Shown one piece after another: positions 9,416 to 18,357 of a DNA stretch of 32,890 nucleotides. The translations under genes and the position numbers were made by a program. Every line of letters begins with the position of its first letter. The first letter of the stretch is position 1. This DNA is from an uncultured archaeon (lineage in GTDB: Archaea > EX4484-52 > LFW-46), in contig CABMCT010000056.1 of NCBI GenBank assembly GCA_902384675.1, forward strand, positions 1 through 32,890, read 5' to 3'. The notes under the pieces were generated by a model. The model did not search any database. It was not told the origin of the DNA and worked only from the letters and a program-made list of their open reading frames with translations.

Positions 9416-10513
9416 TTATCTTATTACCTCAATGCCAAGCGCACTGCTTAGGCTTGCGCTGTGCGAAACCTTTGCGGATTCGGCAGCCTGCGGACCAAGG
9501 ACGTATTGCGAGCGGACGCCTGTTATAATTGTTATTACTCTTATTGCGCCCTTCATGTTCTCGTCGATTCTTGCTCCCCAGATTGTCTGGGCTCCTGCGT
9601 CGAGGTTTCTTGCGACAAACTCCCCGATTTCGTTAATTTCCTCGAGTTTCAGGTCGTTTCCTCCTGTGATGTGCACCAATGCGCCTGTTGCGCCCTTGTA
9701 GTCCACGTCAAGAAGCGGGTTTGCCATTGCCTTCTCTACAGCCTCTCTTGCACGCGCCGCGCTTGAAGACTCCGCAACTCCGATCATTGCCACACCGCCG
9801 TTTCTCATTATTGCTTTTACGTCAGCGTAGTCGAGGTTTACAAGAGACGGTGTTGATATTGTCTCTGTAATTCCTTTTATCATTGTCACGATAATCTCGT
9901 CTGCGACCGCGAATGCCTGCTGAAGCGGCATGTTTCCTGCGATTTCGACCAACTTGTCGTTTTCAATCACGATTACTGTGTCGCAGTGCTGGCGGAGCCT
10001 TGCAAGACCGTCTTCTGCCTTGTGGATTCTTGCTCCTTCGATTTTGAAAGGCATTGTGCATACTCCGATGACGATTGCACCCTGGGCCTTTGCGACTTCT
10101 GCTACAACAGGTGCAGAGCCTGTTCCGGTCCCGCCTCCCATTTCCGAGACAAGGAATACCATGTCTGTTCCGCGAAGAGCTTCTCTTATTTCGTTGATGG
10201 ATTCTTCAGCGGCCTGTTTTCCGACATTCGGGTATCCTCCTGCCCCAAGGCCTTTTGTAAGTTCCTGGCCTATAAGGATTTTCCTGTCAGCATTTATGGT
10301 CTTGAGGTGTTTCATGTCTGTGTTAAGCGCGATTGTCTCTGCTCCGATAATGCCAACAGATGAAAGCCTGTTGATTGCGTTGGTACCCATACCACCGGCT
10401 CCGACGACCATTATTTTGGCGTCTGTTGAGCCAACGAATTCGTCCAGCGACTTATTGCTAAGTGCGCTCTTGCTTGCTTGCCTTGAAACGGCGCTTTGTA
10501 TGATAGATTCCAT
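9416..10513 (-). CDS. ftsZ: Cell division protein FtsZ
   Basis: Tubulin/FtsZ signature GGGTGTGSAPVVAEVAK; VGAGGMGTNAINRL; NTDMKHLK. Confidence 0.97.
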   Translation of the reverse strand: MESIIQSAVSRQASKSALSNKSLDEFVGSTDAKIMVVGAGGMGTNAINRLSSVGIIGAETIALNTDMKHLKTINADRKILIGQELTKGLGAGGYPNVGKQAAEESINEIREALRGTDMVFLVSEMGGGTGTGSAPVVAEVAKAQGAIVIGVCTMPFKIEGARIHKAEDGLARLRQHCDTVIVIENDKLVEIAGNMPLQQAFAVADEIIVTMIKGITETISTPSLVNLDYADVKAIMRNGGVAMIGVAESSSAARAREAVEKAMANPLLDVDYKGATGALVHITGGNDLKLEEINEIGEFVARNLDAGAQTIWGARIDENMKGAIRVITIITGVRSQYVLGPQAAESAKVSHSASLSSALGIEVIR

Positions 10514-10707
10514 TTAAATCCCCTTCTTACCAAATACCTTGAGCCTAGCACAATTACACTTTTTATTCGTGCGCTGCACACATTGCGACATCATTGCTAA
10601 GGTTTTTAGTTAATCAATATTCATCCTCATCGTCGGCGAATCGCGGTTGCAACGATTTATCGCGTTTCTCCTCCTCATTTGTATTGGCTTTGACATCGTT
10701 GGTTCAC

Positions 10708-10793
10708 TTTCCAGTTTGGGTTTGATACCCAATTAGCTTTGCTGCGACCTAACTGGAAAAGATAGAAAATTGCGCAAATTTGCGCAATTTTCT
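10708..10793. repeat. Inverted repeats upstream of ftsZ: TTTCCAGTT/AACTGGAAA enclosing TTGGGT-TTGAT-ACCCAA, plus a 30-bp perfect palindrome (10764-10793)
   Basis: AGAAAATTGCGCAAATTTGCGCAATTTTCT equals its own reverse complement. Confidence 0.75.
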
Positions 10794-10828
10794 TTATTTG
10801 TATCGTTCAATATATACATCGCATAAAC

Positions 10829-10844
10829 GAAAAGTATATTTATA
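10829..10844 (+). promoter_or_regulatory. BRE/TATA-like element (CGAAAAG-TATATTTATA) upstream of the hairpin cluster
   Basis: Purine-rich BRE-like stretch and A/T-rich TATA box about 25 bp before the putative RNA start. Confidence 0.45.
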
Positions 10845-10865
10845 CCAAAGCATAAGTATTCCGTA

Positions 10866-11120
10866 CAACAGAGCAACTTGAAAGATTCGCCAAAAATCTT
10901 TTGAGCAAACTTAACACTAACACAACAGAAAATCTAACTTTAATTGATTGCCAAATCAATTAAATGCCAAAAACTTTTACAGCCAATTTGATTAAAATTG
11001 CGCCAACAATTTTAAACAAAATTTATTTTTGAAAACAGGTGGTGTTTAACATTGCAATTCGCGCCAACGAATTGTGGTTTTAAACGCCAATTTAAAACCA
11101 AAAATGTTAAACTTTTTCTT
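10866..11120 (+). ncRNA. Candidate structured ncRNA: five hairpins with shared [C/T]GCCAA loop, terminal three-way junction, T5 tract
   Basis: H0 10877-10905, H1 10939-10964, H2 10987-11020, H3 11055-11074, H4 11075-11100; outer stem GTTTAACATT (11044-11053)/AATGTTAAAC (11103-11112); TTTTT at 11113-11117. Confidence 0.6.
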
Positions 11121-11354
11121 GTATATTTCTTTTGTGCGCCTGAGTATATATAGGTTTTGTTAATACTATGTATATTTTACTATATCTATTTTATAAAATA
11201 TATTTCTGCTGCTGCTGTTTTTCAGAACGTCGGCTTCCGACAAAGTAGTTCCTTACTGTTAGTAAAAAAGACCTCTTCTTCCATTGGAAATGGCTTGGTT
11301 TCGGGTGGAGAATCAATAACATAAGACGCTTTTTTAAGCAATATCTGGAATTCA

Positions 11355-12629
11355 TTAAGATGTCATTTTTGATTCTTCAAATGCCCGCATTCCATCGCGC
11401 AAAGTATCGTATAATTTGAGGCATTCCTCATACATTTTTTGTCCGGAAGCAATTTTATCAGCATTTTTATCGGCCAGTTTTATCGGGGCAACCGACCTGT
11501 CGAATTGAAGCATTTCATCATCGCTCATGTCACTTAGCAGCCCGTCCGCTTCAATAATTTCTCCCACCATGCCACCGCCCACAAGCGTTGGCAGGCCAAT
11601 GGCCACATCATTAACGCCACACCGCAAAACCTGCTCGTGATACTGCCCGATTGGAAGAACGCTTACTTCATTTGCCATAATGCACTTTATTGCCTCTGCA
11701 GTCAGGATACCGCCGGTTACAGGAGTTTCTCCGGTTAATTGTGTAAGCCGGGGTGCTTCCGATTTGAAGTCGGTCAGGATTTTATAATAATCGGCTATAG
11801 CCCTGGCAGGGTCTCCTCCTCTGGCGCGTTCGCTGGCTTGGGCACAGCTCTTTGCCGACGCACCCCCTATGAGAAATCTTTTCTCAATTGCAACTGCATC
11901 TTCACCATGGCCGCCTATGATAGCACAGCTCGCATCATCCATCGAGAACTTAAATCTTTGCCCATAAAGCTTGTACAGCCTGTTGACTTCAGGCATTGTT
12001 GCGGTGGAAATCGCTTTTTTGGCCTTGACTTCGGGTGCGTTTCTCTTCTTTGCAATATATTTATACAACTTATTGACCTGGCGCAATAAAATGAGGGTGG
12101 GATTGCCCTGCATAAGGTAAATGCTGTTTGGCGAGACTACAAGGTCCATTACAGCGTCTTTTAAAGCAGGCTTCTGGTTGTGTACTGTAAGGCGATATCG
12201 GGGGTCCACCCCTTCTTCAGCTGCCTTTTTAATAAAATCAGGGTCTGTTTTTAGCGCGGTTTCGATATTGACTCCTTTAAAATTCACCCAGAACTGCGAG
12301 TAAGCCGATTCCCGGAGATTACTAAAGAAATCATACCTTTCAGTCTCATCGAACTCGTAAATCCTGTCAACATCGATATCAACAATGTTCACTCCGGGAT
12401 GATGATGGTATTTATGCTGCTCTTCTTTTGCGCTCATGGCAGCGAGTTTAGCGGGTATGTCTTTTTTCTTTCGCGTTGTCCCGACAATCCTTTTAATCTG
12501 GGGCATGGTTTTAAGCACATCAACCATTTCAAGGGCGTTGCCCCCAAGATTAGTCGTAATTTGTCCCGGATTGTATGGCAGTTCCACTCCGCTGTATTGG
12601 CTTGCAAAAGCATTTCCTTTTTCTGGCAT
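11355..12629 (-). CDS. Divergent lactate/malate dehydrogenase superfamily-like protein
   Basis: GNPTLILLRQV (Asn of LDH NP motif), EVNR (cf. DxxR), GGHGEDAV (cf. catalytic G-x-H-G-D), C-terminal IGLPTLVGGGMVGEIIEADGLLSDMSDDEMLQFDRSVAPIK; good RBS GGAGGG upstream. Confidence 0.6.
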   Translation of the reverse strand: MPEKGNAFASQYSGVELPYNPGQITTNLGGNALEMVDVLKTMPQIKRIVGTTRKKKDIPAKLAAMSAKEEQHKYHHHPGVNIVDIDVDRIYEFDETERYDFFSNLRESAYSQFWVNFKGVNIETALKTDPDFIKKAAEEGVDPRYRLTVHNQKPALKDAVMDLVVSPNSIYLMQGNPTLILLRQVNKLYKYIAKKRNAPEVKAKKAISTATMPEVNRLYKLYGQRFKFSMDDASCAIIGGHGEDAVAIEKRFLIGGASAKSCAQASERARGGDPARAIADYYKILTDFKSEAPRLTQLTGETPVTGGILTAEAIKCIMANEVSVLPIGQYHEQVLRCGVNDVAIGLPTLVGGGMVGEIIEADGLLSDMSDDEMLQFDRSVAPIKLADKNADKIASGQKMYEECLKLYDTLRDGMRAFEESKMTS

Positions 12630-12639
12630 AAATCACCCT

Positions 12640-13166
12640 AATCCCTCCTTTCTCCGAATCATAGTGTAAGACATTCAAGACCGAACAAACCATTTTGACA
12701 TTACAAAGCTTAAACTTGAGCGTTGCATTTAAATGTTCTGCAATGGCTTCCAAGAAATACGACGAAGGGCGTTTTGGATAGTTTCCAACTAACAGTTTAT
12801 GTTCTGCAGAATATGTGCTTCGGTTAGAGATGCATCTACGCATACCCTTTATCGTCGCCTGCTTTTCTAACCTCTGCTTTCCACATATTTTCCAGCAGAT
12901 CCTCTGAAAATCCTGTTTTTTCAATGAGAGCGGTTTTCCATAAATTTACTGTATTTGCGCTGCAATGCCCAAGGCAGTATTCATTTGCAAGAGGAGAAAT
13001 TACCTGAATGACTAAAAATGAATTCGCAGATTCGCTTGAAATGCAGCGGGATTCAGTACAGCCCATCAATACCTTACTATAGTCTCTTAAGAATACGCTC
13101 ACAAAGCCGGGCGTCTTGAACTCTTCGGATTTATGAATCGCCTCCTGATTTTACTGTAATTCTCAT
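12640..13166 (-). pseudogene. Possible degraded or frameshifted gene
   Basis: RBS AAGGAGGG plus ATG at 13166 opens only MRITVKSGGDS*; a protein-like frame follows in a different register (KSEEFKTPGFVSVFLRDYSKVLMGCTESRC...DDKGYA*), then another protein-like frame (MRRCISNRSTYSAEHKLLVGNYPK...). Confidence 0.3.
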
Positions 13167-13297
13167 CCAGCCCTCCTTCTTGAGTATATCTGAAGAATAA
13201 TTGAGTTGAATACACGATGGTCATACCACCACTTAAATGACCTCTCGCGCCAATATTTAAATTCCTTTGCAATCGCAGCCAATACTTAAGAATTCAC

Positions 13298-14014
13298 CTA
13301 TTTCATCAGCTGCCCAATCACGCTGTCAAATGCGCTCAGTGGCTGGTCGCCGTCAATCTTGACGTCGTTTATAAAGAATGTCGGGGTTGTTACTACTCCT
13401 GCCTTTGCGCCATCTGAATGGTCTTTTTTGACTTCTCCAGTATATTTTCCCGAATCAAGGCATTCATTGAACTTTGCAGAATCAAGGCCGAGCTCAACGG
13501 CGTATTGCTTCAGATTCTCGATGCTAAGGGATGGCTGCATCGCAAATACTTTCCTGAAATACTCCCAGTATTTGCCCTGGTCGTTCGCGCACTCTGCAGC
13601 CTCAGCAGCCTTTTGCGCCTGGGGATGCTTATCATACTTCGGGAAATCGCGGAAAACAAAGCGTATCTTACCGTCATATTTTGTCATGAGCTGGTCGAAT
13701 GTGGTTTCCACCCAATGCTTTGTATAAGGGCAGGACATGTCACCGAATGCAATTATCTGGATAGGAGCATCGGCAGGCCCTATTGCAGGATTGTTCTCTG
13801 CTTTAGGGTAATAAGGCGCCTCGGATGCCGAAGAATTTGACGAGATATAAGCATAAGCCGCAACCACTGCAACAACGAGAAAGATTATCAGATAATTTGA
13901 AATCCTGTCTTTTTTCTTTGCTTTTTGCTCGCGGCTTTCCTGCTCTTCTTTTTCCTTTTTCTTCTCTTCAATCCGCTGCATGCGGTTTTCTTCTTTCTGG
14001 GAGCGAAAAGACAT
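13298..14014 (-). CDS. DsbA-like thioredoxin-fold protein, membrane anchored, active site CPYT
   Basis: N-terminal TM; PADAPIQIIAFGDMSCPYTKHW; VVTTPTFFINDVKIDGDQPLSAF. Confidence 0.9.
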   Translation of the reverse strand: MSFRSQKEENRMQRIEEKKKEKEEQESREQKAKKKDRISNYLIIFLVVAVVAAYAYISSNSSASEAPYYPKAENNPAIGPADAPIQIIAFGDMSCPYTKHWVETTFDQLMTKYDGKIRFVFRDFPKYDKHPQAQKAAEAAECANDQGKYWEYFRKVFAMQPSLSIENLKQYAVELGLDSAKFNECLDSGKYTGEVKKDHSDGAKAGVVTTPTFFINDVKIDGDQPLSAFDSVIGQLMK

Positions 14015-14043
14015 TATTTCACCATCAACTACGCGCTGCAGGT

Positions 14044-14250
14044 CTAACAGCCGCCGGCCACCGCAGGCAGGTCATTTACTGTTCTTGCCCTTGAGGCAGG
14101 GGTATAAGAAGGATTGTCGCCGTATGATGCCGAGCTTACTGCCGCGCCGGTGCTACTGCCGCTTGTTTTTGTGCCGCCTAACTGGAACAGCGCGAAAACA
14201 AGAAGTACGCCAAGAATTACGATAACTGCTGTTTTTGTATCGATTTCCAT
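14044..14250 (-). CDS. Small single-TM protein with C-terminal GGC tail
   Basis: MEIDTKTAVIVILGVLLVFALFQLGG...PAVAGGC*; 29 bp upstream of the dsbA-like gene; TATA (ATATAAAG) upstream. Confidence 0.7.
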   Translation of the reverse strand: MEIDTKTAVIVILGVLLVFALFQLGGTKTSGSSTGAAVSSASYGDNPSYTPASRARTVNDLPAVAGGC

Positions 14251-14368
14251 AAAATGACCTTTAATTTTAATGAGAAAACAAACTTTATATAATTGAATTT
14301 TTGCTCGCGAAGATTCTAAGTCATATTATCTTATAAAATTTACCCGCGATATTATCTGAAGTGAAAAT
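14251..14368. promoter_or_regulatory. Divergent promoter region (TATA-like elements both ways) between the small TM gene and ileS
   Basis: CTTTATATAA (minus gene) and CTTATAAAATTT (ileS). Confidence 0.5.
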
Positions 14369-17300
14369 ATGTCTAAAGATACTCCTCAATCCGAATCTTC
14401 CGCGCCGTCAGGCACCTTTAACCTCAAGCAGATGGAATCGGAAATTGCAAAATACTGGGAAGAAAAAGGCATCCGCCAGAAAGTTTTGAACTCGAGAAAA
14501 GGCGCCAAGCCTTATTTCTTCATGGACGGGCCTCCTTATGCAACAGGCTATATTCACATGGGAACCGGGCTTAACAAGACGCTAAAGGACTATTACATGC
14601 GTTACTTCCGGATGGCCGGTTTTGACGTCAATTCCCAACCGGGATATGACACGCACGGCGTTCCGATAGAGAACAAGGTCGAAAAAAAGCTCGGATTGAA
14701 GTTCAAGAGCGACATCGAAAAATTCGGCATAGAGCAGTTCAATGCGGAATGCAGGAAATTCGCAACCGACTTCATAGGCATAATGAACGAGCAGTTCGAG
14801 GACCTCGGCGTATGGATGGACTGGGAAAACCCGTACCTGACACTTCATAATTATTATATAGAGGGCGCCTGGCACACGTTCAAAATCGCGTTCGAAAAAG
14901 GGCTTCTTTACAAGGGAATTTATCCGGTGCATGTCTGCTCGCACTGCGCAACAGCTGTCGCCTATAGCGAAATCGAGTACCAGAAAGCAACAGACCCTGC
15001 AGTTTTTGTCAAATTCCCGGCAAAAAGCCTCCCAGATACCTACTTTGTCATCTGGACCACCACGCCATGGACTTTGCCGTCAAACACCGGAATAATGGTG
15101 CACCCGAAATTCGAATATGCCAAAGTCGATGTAGATGACGAAACCCTGATAATCGCAAAAGAGCTTGTTAACACAGTAATGAAAAAGGCAGGAATAAAAC
15201 ATTACAAAATCACAGGCACGGTTCCTGGAAAAGAGCTCGCAGGACAGGAATATGTCCATCCTCTCAAGGATATTCTTCCTTTGCAAAAAGACATCACAGG
15301 AAGAGTCATTCTATCAGAAATGTTTGTGACCCTGACAGATGGTGCAGGGCTTGTCCATACTGCTCCGGGGCATGGTAAAGAGGACTATAAAGCAGGAACC
15401 GAGAACAAGCTCCCCAAGCTATGCCCGGTAAATCTTGACGGCACATTCGATAAAACCGCAGGCAAATACGCAGGAAAATACGTAAAGGAAGCAGATGCCC
15501 AAATTATTGCAGACCTGAAGGCGAGAGGCGCACTTCTTGCGTCCGAAAAAGTGACTCACGATTACCCGCACTGCTGGCGATGCAAATCCCCGCTTCTGCA
15601 GATGTCAGTCCCGCAATGGTTCTTCAAAGTAAGCTCTATCCAGGATACGCTCATCAGCGAGAACAAGAAAGTCAACTGGATTCCTGACTGGGCAGGCAAG
15701 CGATTCGGCGACTGGCTTCTGAACTTAAGCGACTGGCCGATTTCGCGCCAGAGATACTGGGGAATCCCGCTGCCAATCTGGGTTTGCGACAAATGCGGAG
15801 AAGTAAAAGTCATTGGTTCTGTGGATGAGTTAGAAGATGCTGGAAAGAAATTAACTGATTTGCACAGGCCATACATTGACCAGGTAACTTTTAAGTGCCG
15901 GAAATGCAACGGAACGCAGAAAAGAATCCATGATGTTCTTGATGTCTGGTTTGATTCAGGGGTCGCTTCATGGGCGTCCCTAAAATACCCTAAAGAAAAG
16001 GAAAAATTCAACAAGATGTGGCCTGCAGAGCTGAACATAGAGGGCCCGGACCAGATGAGAGGCTGGTGGAACTCGCAGATGATCTGCTCAGTAATAACTT
16101 TTGGCAAAAAGCCGTTCAATAACATAATTATGCACGGCATGGTGCTTGACAACAAAGGGGTGAAGATGTCAAAATCCCTTGGAAACGTGATAGCTCCAAG
16201 CGATGTGATAGAGAAGCACTCGCGCGATGTGCTGCGCGTCTACCTGCTTTCAGGCAGCCCGGAATCTGATTTCTACTTTGATTGGGAAGCCGTAAAGTCA
16301 GTGCAGAAGTTCTTCAATATCCTGTTCAATTCGGTCAATTTTATGACGTCGTATGCGCCGGCGGGGTTTAAGCCAGCAGCGAAATTCGATACAAAATCGC
16401 TTGCTACTATAGACAAATGGATGCTCTCGCGCATAAACACCCTTGCCAAAGACTGTGAAAAGTATAATAAGAGCTATGTCGGGTATAAATCAGTTTCAGC
16501 AATCCAGGATTTAATTGTAAACGACTTTTCAAGGACTTATATAAAGCTTACGCGCGATAGGACTTCGCCAAACTATGAGGGCAAGGACAAGGAATCTGCG
16601 TTTGCTATTATGGACTATGTCCTTCGCAGGGTAGCCGTGCTTATTGCGCCTGCAGCACCCTTTAGTGCGGAAAAGATTTATCAGATTCTTGGCGGCGGCA
16701 ACGAATCAGTCCATCTTTCAGACTTCCCGGCAACTGATAAAAAGCTCGTTGATGCAGAACTTGAGCGCGACATGAAAGTCTCCCTTGATATTGTCGAGGC
16801 AATTAATTCGATAAGGCAGGAAAACAACCTCCGCTTAAGGTGGCCGCTGAAGTCGGCAACAATTTCCGGCGAGGAAGCAGTAGTTTCTGCAGTCAGGCGA
16901 CTTGAAGACGTGATAAAGGAGCTTGCAAATGTCAAGGCAATCAAATTTGGCGAAGTGTCACTTGAAATAGAAGTCAAGCCGAATTACAAGGTCTTTGGCC
17001 CTGCATTTGGAAAGGATGCGAAAACAGTCGCAGACTTGCTGGCAAAAGCTGGCGGGCGCAAAGTCAAGGAAGAGGCGAAAAAAGGCAAAGTAAAGCTTGG
17101 AAAGTTTGAATTAACGCCTGAAATGCTCATAATCCGCGAGAAAGTCACAGAGAACCTGGCAGGAAAGACATTTGTTGGCGGGGCAGTTTATCTTGACACA
17201 ACGCGGGACGAGGAAATAATCCAGGAATCTCTGGTTAGGGAGCTTGTGAGACACATCCAGATTATGCGAAAGGAAGCAGGCCTGAATGTCAAAGAGAAAA

Positions 17301-17452
17301 TAAAGCTCTATCTTTCAGGCGACGAGAAACTGCTTTCAAAATGGAAATCCGAAATCGAGAAAGACACGACTTCCGAGGTTGTAATCGGCGCAGGCGGCAG
17401 GAAGAAATCCACATTCGAGTTTGAGGATGCAAAGATTGAGGTTGGGTTTTAA
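14369..17452 (+). CDS. ileS: Isoleucine--tRNA ligase
   Basis: HIGH-type motif GYIHMGTGLNK, KMSKS motif GVKMSKSLGNV, WCRKCN zinc-like motifs, 1027 aa. Confidence 0.97.
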   Translation: MSKDTPQSESSAPSGTFNLKQMESEIAKYWEEKGIRQKVLNSRKGAKPYFFMDGPPYATGYIHMGTGLNKTLKDYYMRYFRMAGFDVNSQPGYDTHGVPIENKVEKKLGLKFKSDIEKFGIEQFNAECRKFATDFIGIMNEQFEDLGVWMDWENPYLTLHNYYIEGAWHTFKIAFEKGLLYKGIYPVHVCSHCATAVAYSEIEYQKATDPAVFVKFPAKSLPDTYFVIWTTTPWTLPSNTGIMVHPKFEYAKVDVDDETLIIAKELVNTVMKKAGIKHYKITGTVPGKELAGQEYVHPLKDILPLQKDITGRVILSEMFVTLTDGAGLVHTAPGHGKEDYKAGTENKLPKLCPVNLDGTFDKTAGKYAGKYVKEADAQIIADLKARGALLASEKVTHDYPHCWRCKSPLLQMSVPQWFFKVSSIQDTLISENKKVNWIPDWAGKRFGDWLLNLSDWPISRQRYWGIPLPIWVCDKCGEVKVIGSVDELEDAGKKLTDLHRPYIDQVTFKCRKCNGTQKRIHDVLDVWFDSGVASWASLKYPKEKEKFNKMWPAELNIEGPDQMRGWWNSQMICSVITFGKKPFNNIIMHGMVLDNKGVKMSKSLGNVIAPSDVIEKHSRDVLRVYLLSGSPESDFYFDWEAVKSVQKFFNILFNSVNFMTSYAPAGFKPAAKFDTKSLATIDKWMLSRINTLAKDCEKYNKSYVGYKSVSAIQDLIVNDFSRTYIKLTRDRTSPNYEGKDKESAFAIMDYVLRRVAVLIAPAAPFSAEKIYQILGGGNESVHLSDFPATDKKLVDAELERDMKVSLDIVEAINSIRQENNLRLRWPLKSATISGEEAVVSAVRRLEDVIKELANVKAIKFGEVSLEIEVKPNYKVFGPAFGKDAKTVADLLAKAGGRKVKEEAKKGKVKLGKFELTPEMLIIREKVTENLAGKTFVGGAVYLDTTRDEEIIQESLVRELVRHIQIMRKEAGLNVKEKIKLYLSGDEKLLSKWKSEIEKDTTSEVVIGAGGRKKSTFEFEDAKIEVGF

Positions 17453-17467
17453 AATCGGCGATAAGTA

Positions 17468-17878
17468 ATGTCTGAACTATTAACCATAGCAATATTAAGC
17501 GGAGTTTTTGGAAGTATAATTACTTGGTTTGTTCAATATATTCTCGAAAAGAGCAAAGAGAAATATAAATCGGAATTAGAACTAAAAGAAAAAAGATACA
17601 AATGCACTATGGTGTTCATGGAAGGTTTTCTCAATCCAAAGAATCTAAAATTTATTCAACATAGAAACCCAGACATATGTTCAAAAAACGACTTAAAGGA
17701 GACGCTTAAAGTTGAATATGCTGAAATTCTTTTATTTGCACCGGACGATGTTGTTAAAAGCCTGAAGTCATTCATTGAATCGCCAACTGAAGAGAAGTAT
17801 TTTAGAACAATCCAATTAATGCGGAAAGATTTGTGGGGTAAGAATACCAATTTAACCATAAATGATATCCGATTTTAG
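17468..17878 (+). CDS. Small membrane-anchored coiled-coil protein, unknown function
   Basis: N-terminal TM followed by charged helix and soluble domain. Confidence 0.6.
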   Translation: MSELLTIAILSGVFGSIITWFVQYILEKSKEKYKSELELKEKRYKCTMVFMEGFLNPKNLKFIQHRNPDICSKNDLKETLKVEYAEILLFAPDDVVKSLKSFIESPTEEKYFRTIQLMRKDLWGKNTNLTINDIRF

Positions 17879-17973
17879 TTGCCCTTTCTCATAAAATTAT
17901 TAAGCATTACAAGTTGGTCGAGCGCGCAATCATCAAATCCCTGCTTTATATATTCCCAAATGCAATAAAAATC

Positions 17974-18357
17974 ATGCGAAAAGAAGTCGAAAACTGGATA
18001 AAGCAGGCAGAAGCGGATTTGAAAACATCGCGAGACTGCTTGAATTCCAAGAATTATTATGCCGGCGCTTTTTTTGCAGAGCAGTGCGCTGAAAAGGCTT
18101 TAAAGGCGTATTTTGTCTTCTCAAAGAACGATACGGCTCCTAAAACCCACAATCTTTTTGAACTTGCGATGGCGGTATCTCTTCCGAAAGAGCTTATTCC
18201 GATTGCAAGAAAACTCACGCCAGACTTTATAGTATCCAGATACCCGGATGCAGCAGGCGGCATTCCTGCAGAACTGTATGATGAAGAAAGCGGCAAAGAC
18301 GCGCTTAAAAGAGCGGAGGCAATATTCGTATGGATAAAAAACAAGTTAGAGAAATAG
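17974..18357 (+). CDS. HEPN domain protein
   Basis: MRKEVENWIKQAEADLKTSRDCL...AFFAEQCAEKALKAYF...KTHNLFEL...SRYPDA; TATA about 25 nt upstream; start within ORF 17914-18357. Confidence 0.9.
   Translation: MRKEVENWIKQAEADLKTSRDCLNSKNYYAGAFFAEQCAEKALKAYFVFSKNDTAPKTHNLFELAMAVSLPKELIPIARKLTPDFIVSRYPDAAGGIPAELYDEESGKDALKRAEAIFVWIKNKLEK

Noticed and set aside
10708-10760. Archaeal origin (ORB/mini-ORB-like) interpretation of TTTCCAGT/ACTGGAAA motifs
   Set aside because: Only a partial resemblance, no G-rich element adjacent and no orc1/cdc6 gene in the window; GC skew and an ORB motif scan would be decisive
11113-11354. Additional ncRNA in the AT-rich spacer 3' of the hairpin cluster
   Set aside because: Small hairpins (GTCGG-CTT-CCGAC, TTACT-GTT-AGTAA) and TATA-like strings exist but there is no coherent structure; AT-richness makes them weak
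12550-12924. Full 124-aa minus-strand ORF as an intact gene
   Set aside because: Its 3' part overlaps the RBS and 5' end of the LDH/MDH-like gene, and its 5' part looks like a remnant in a shifted frame
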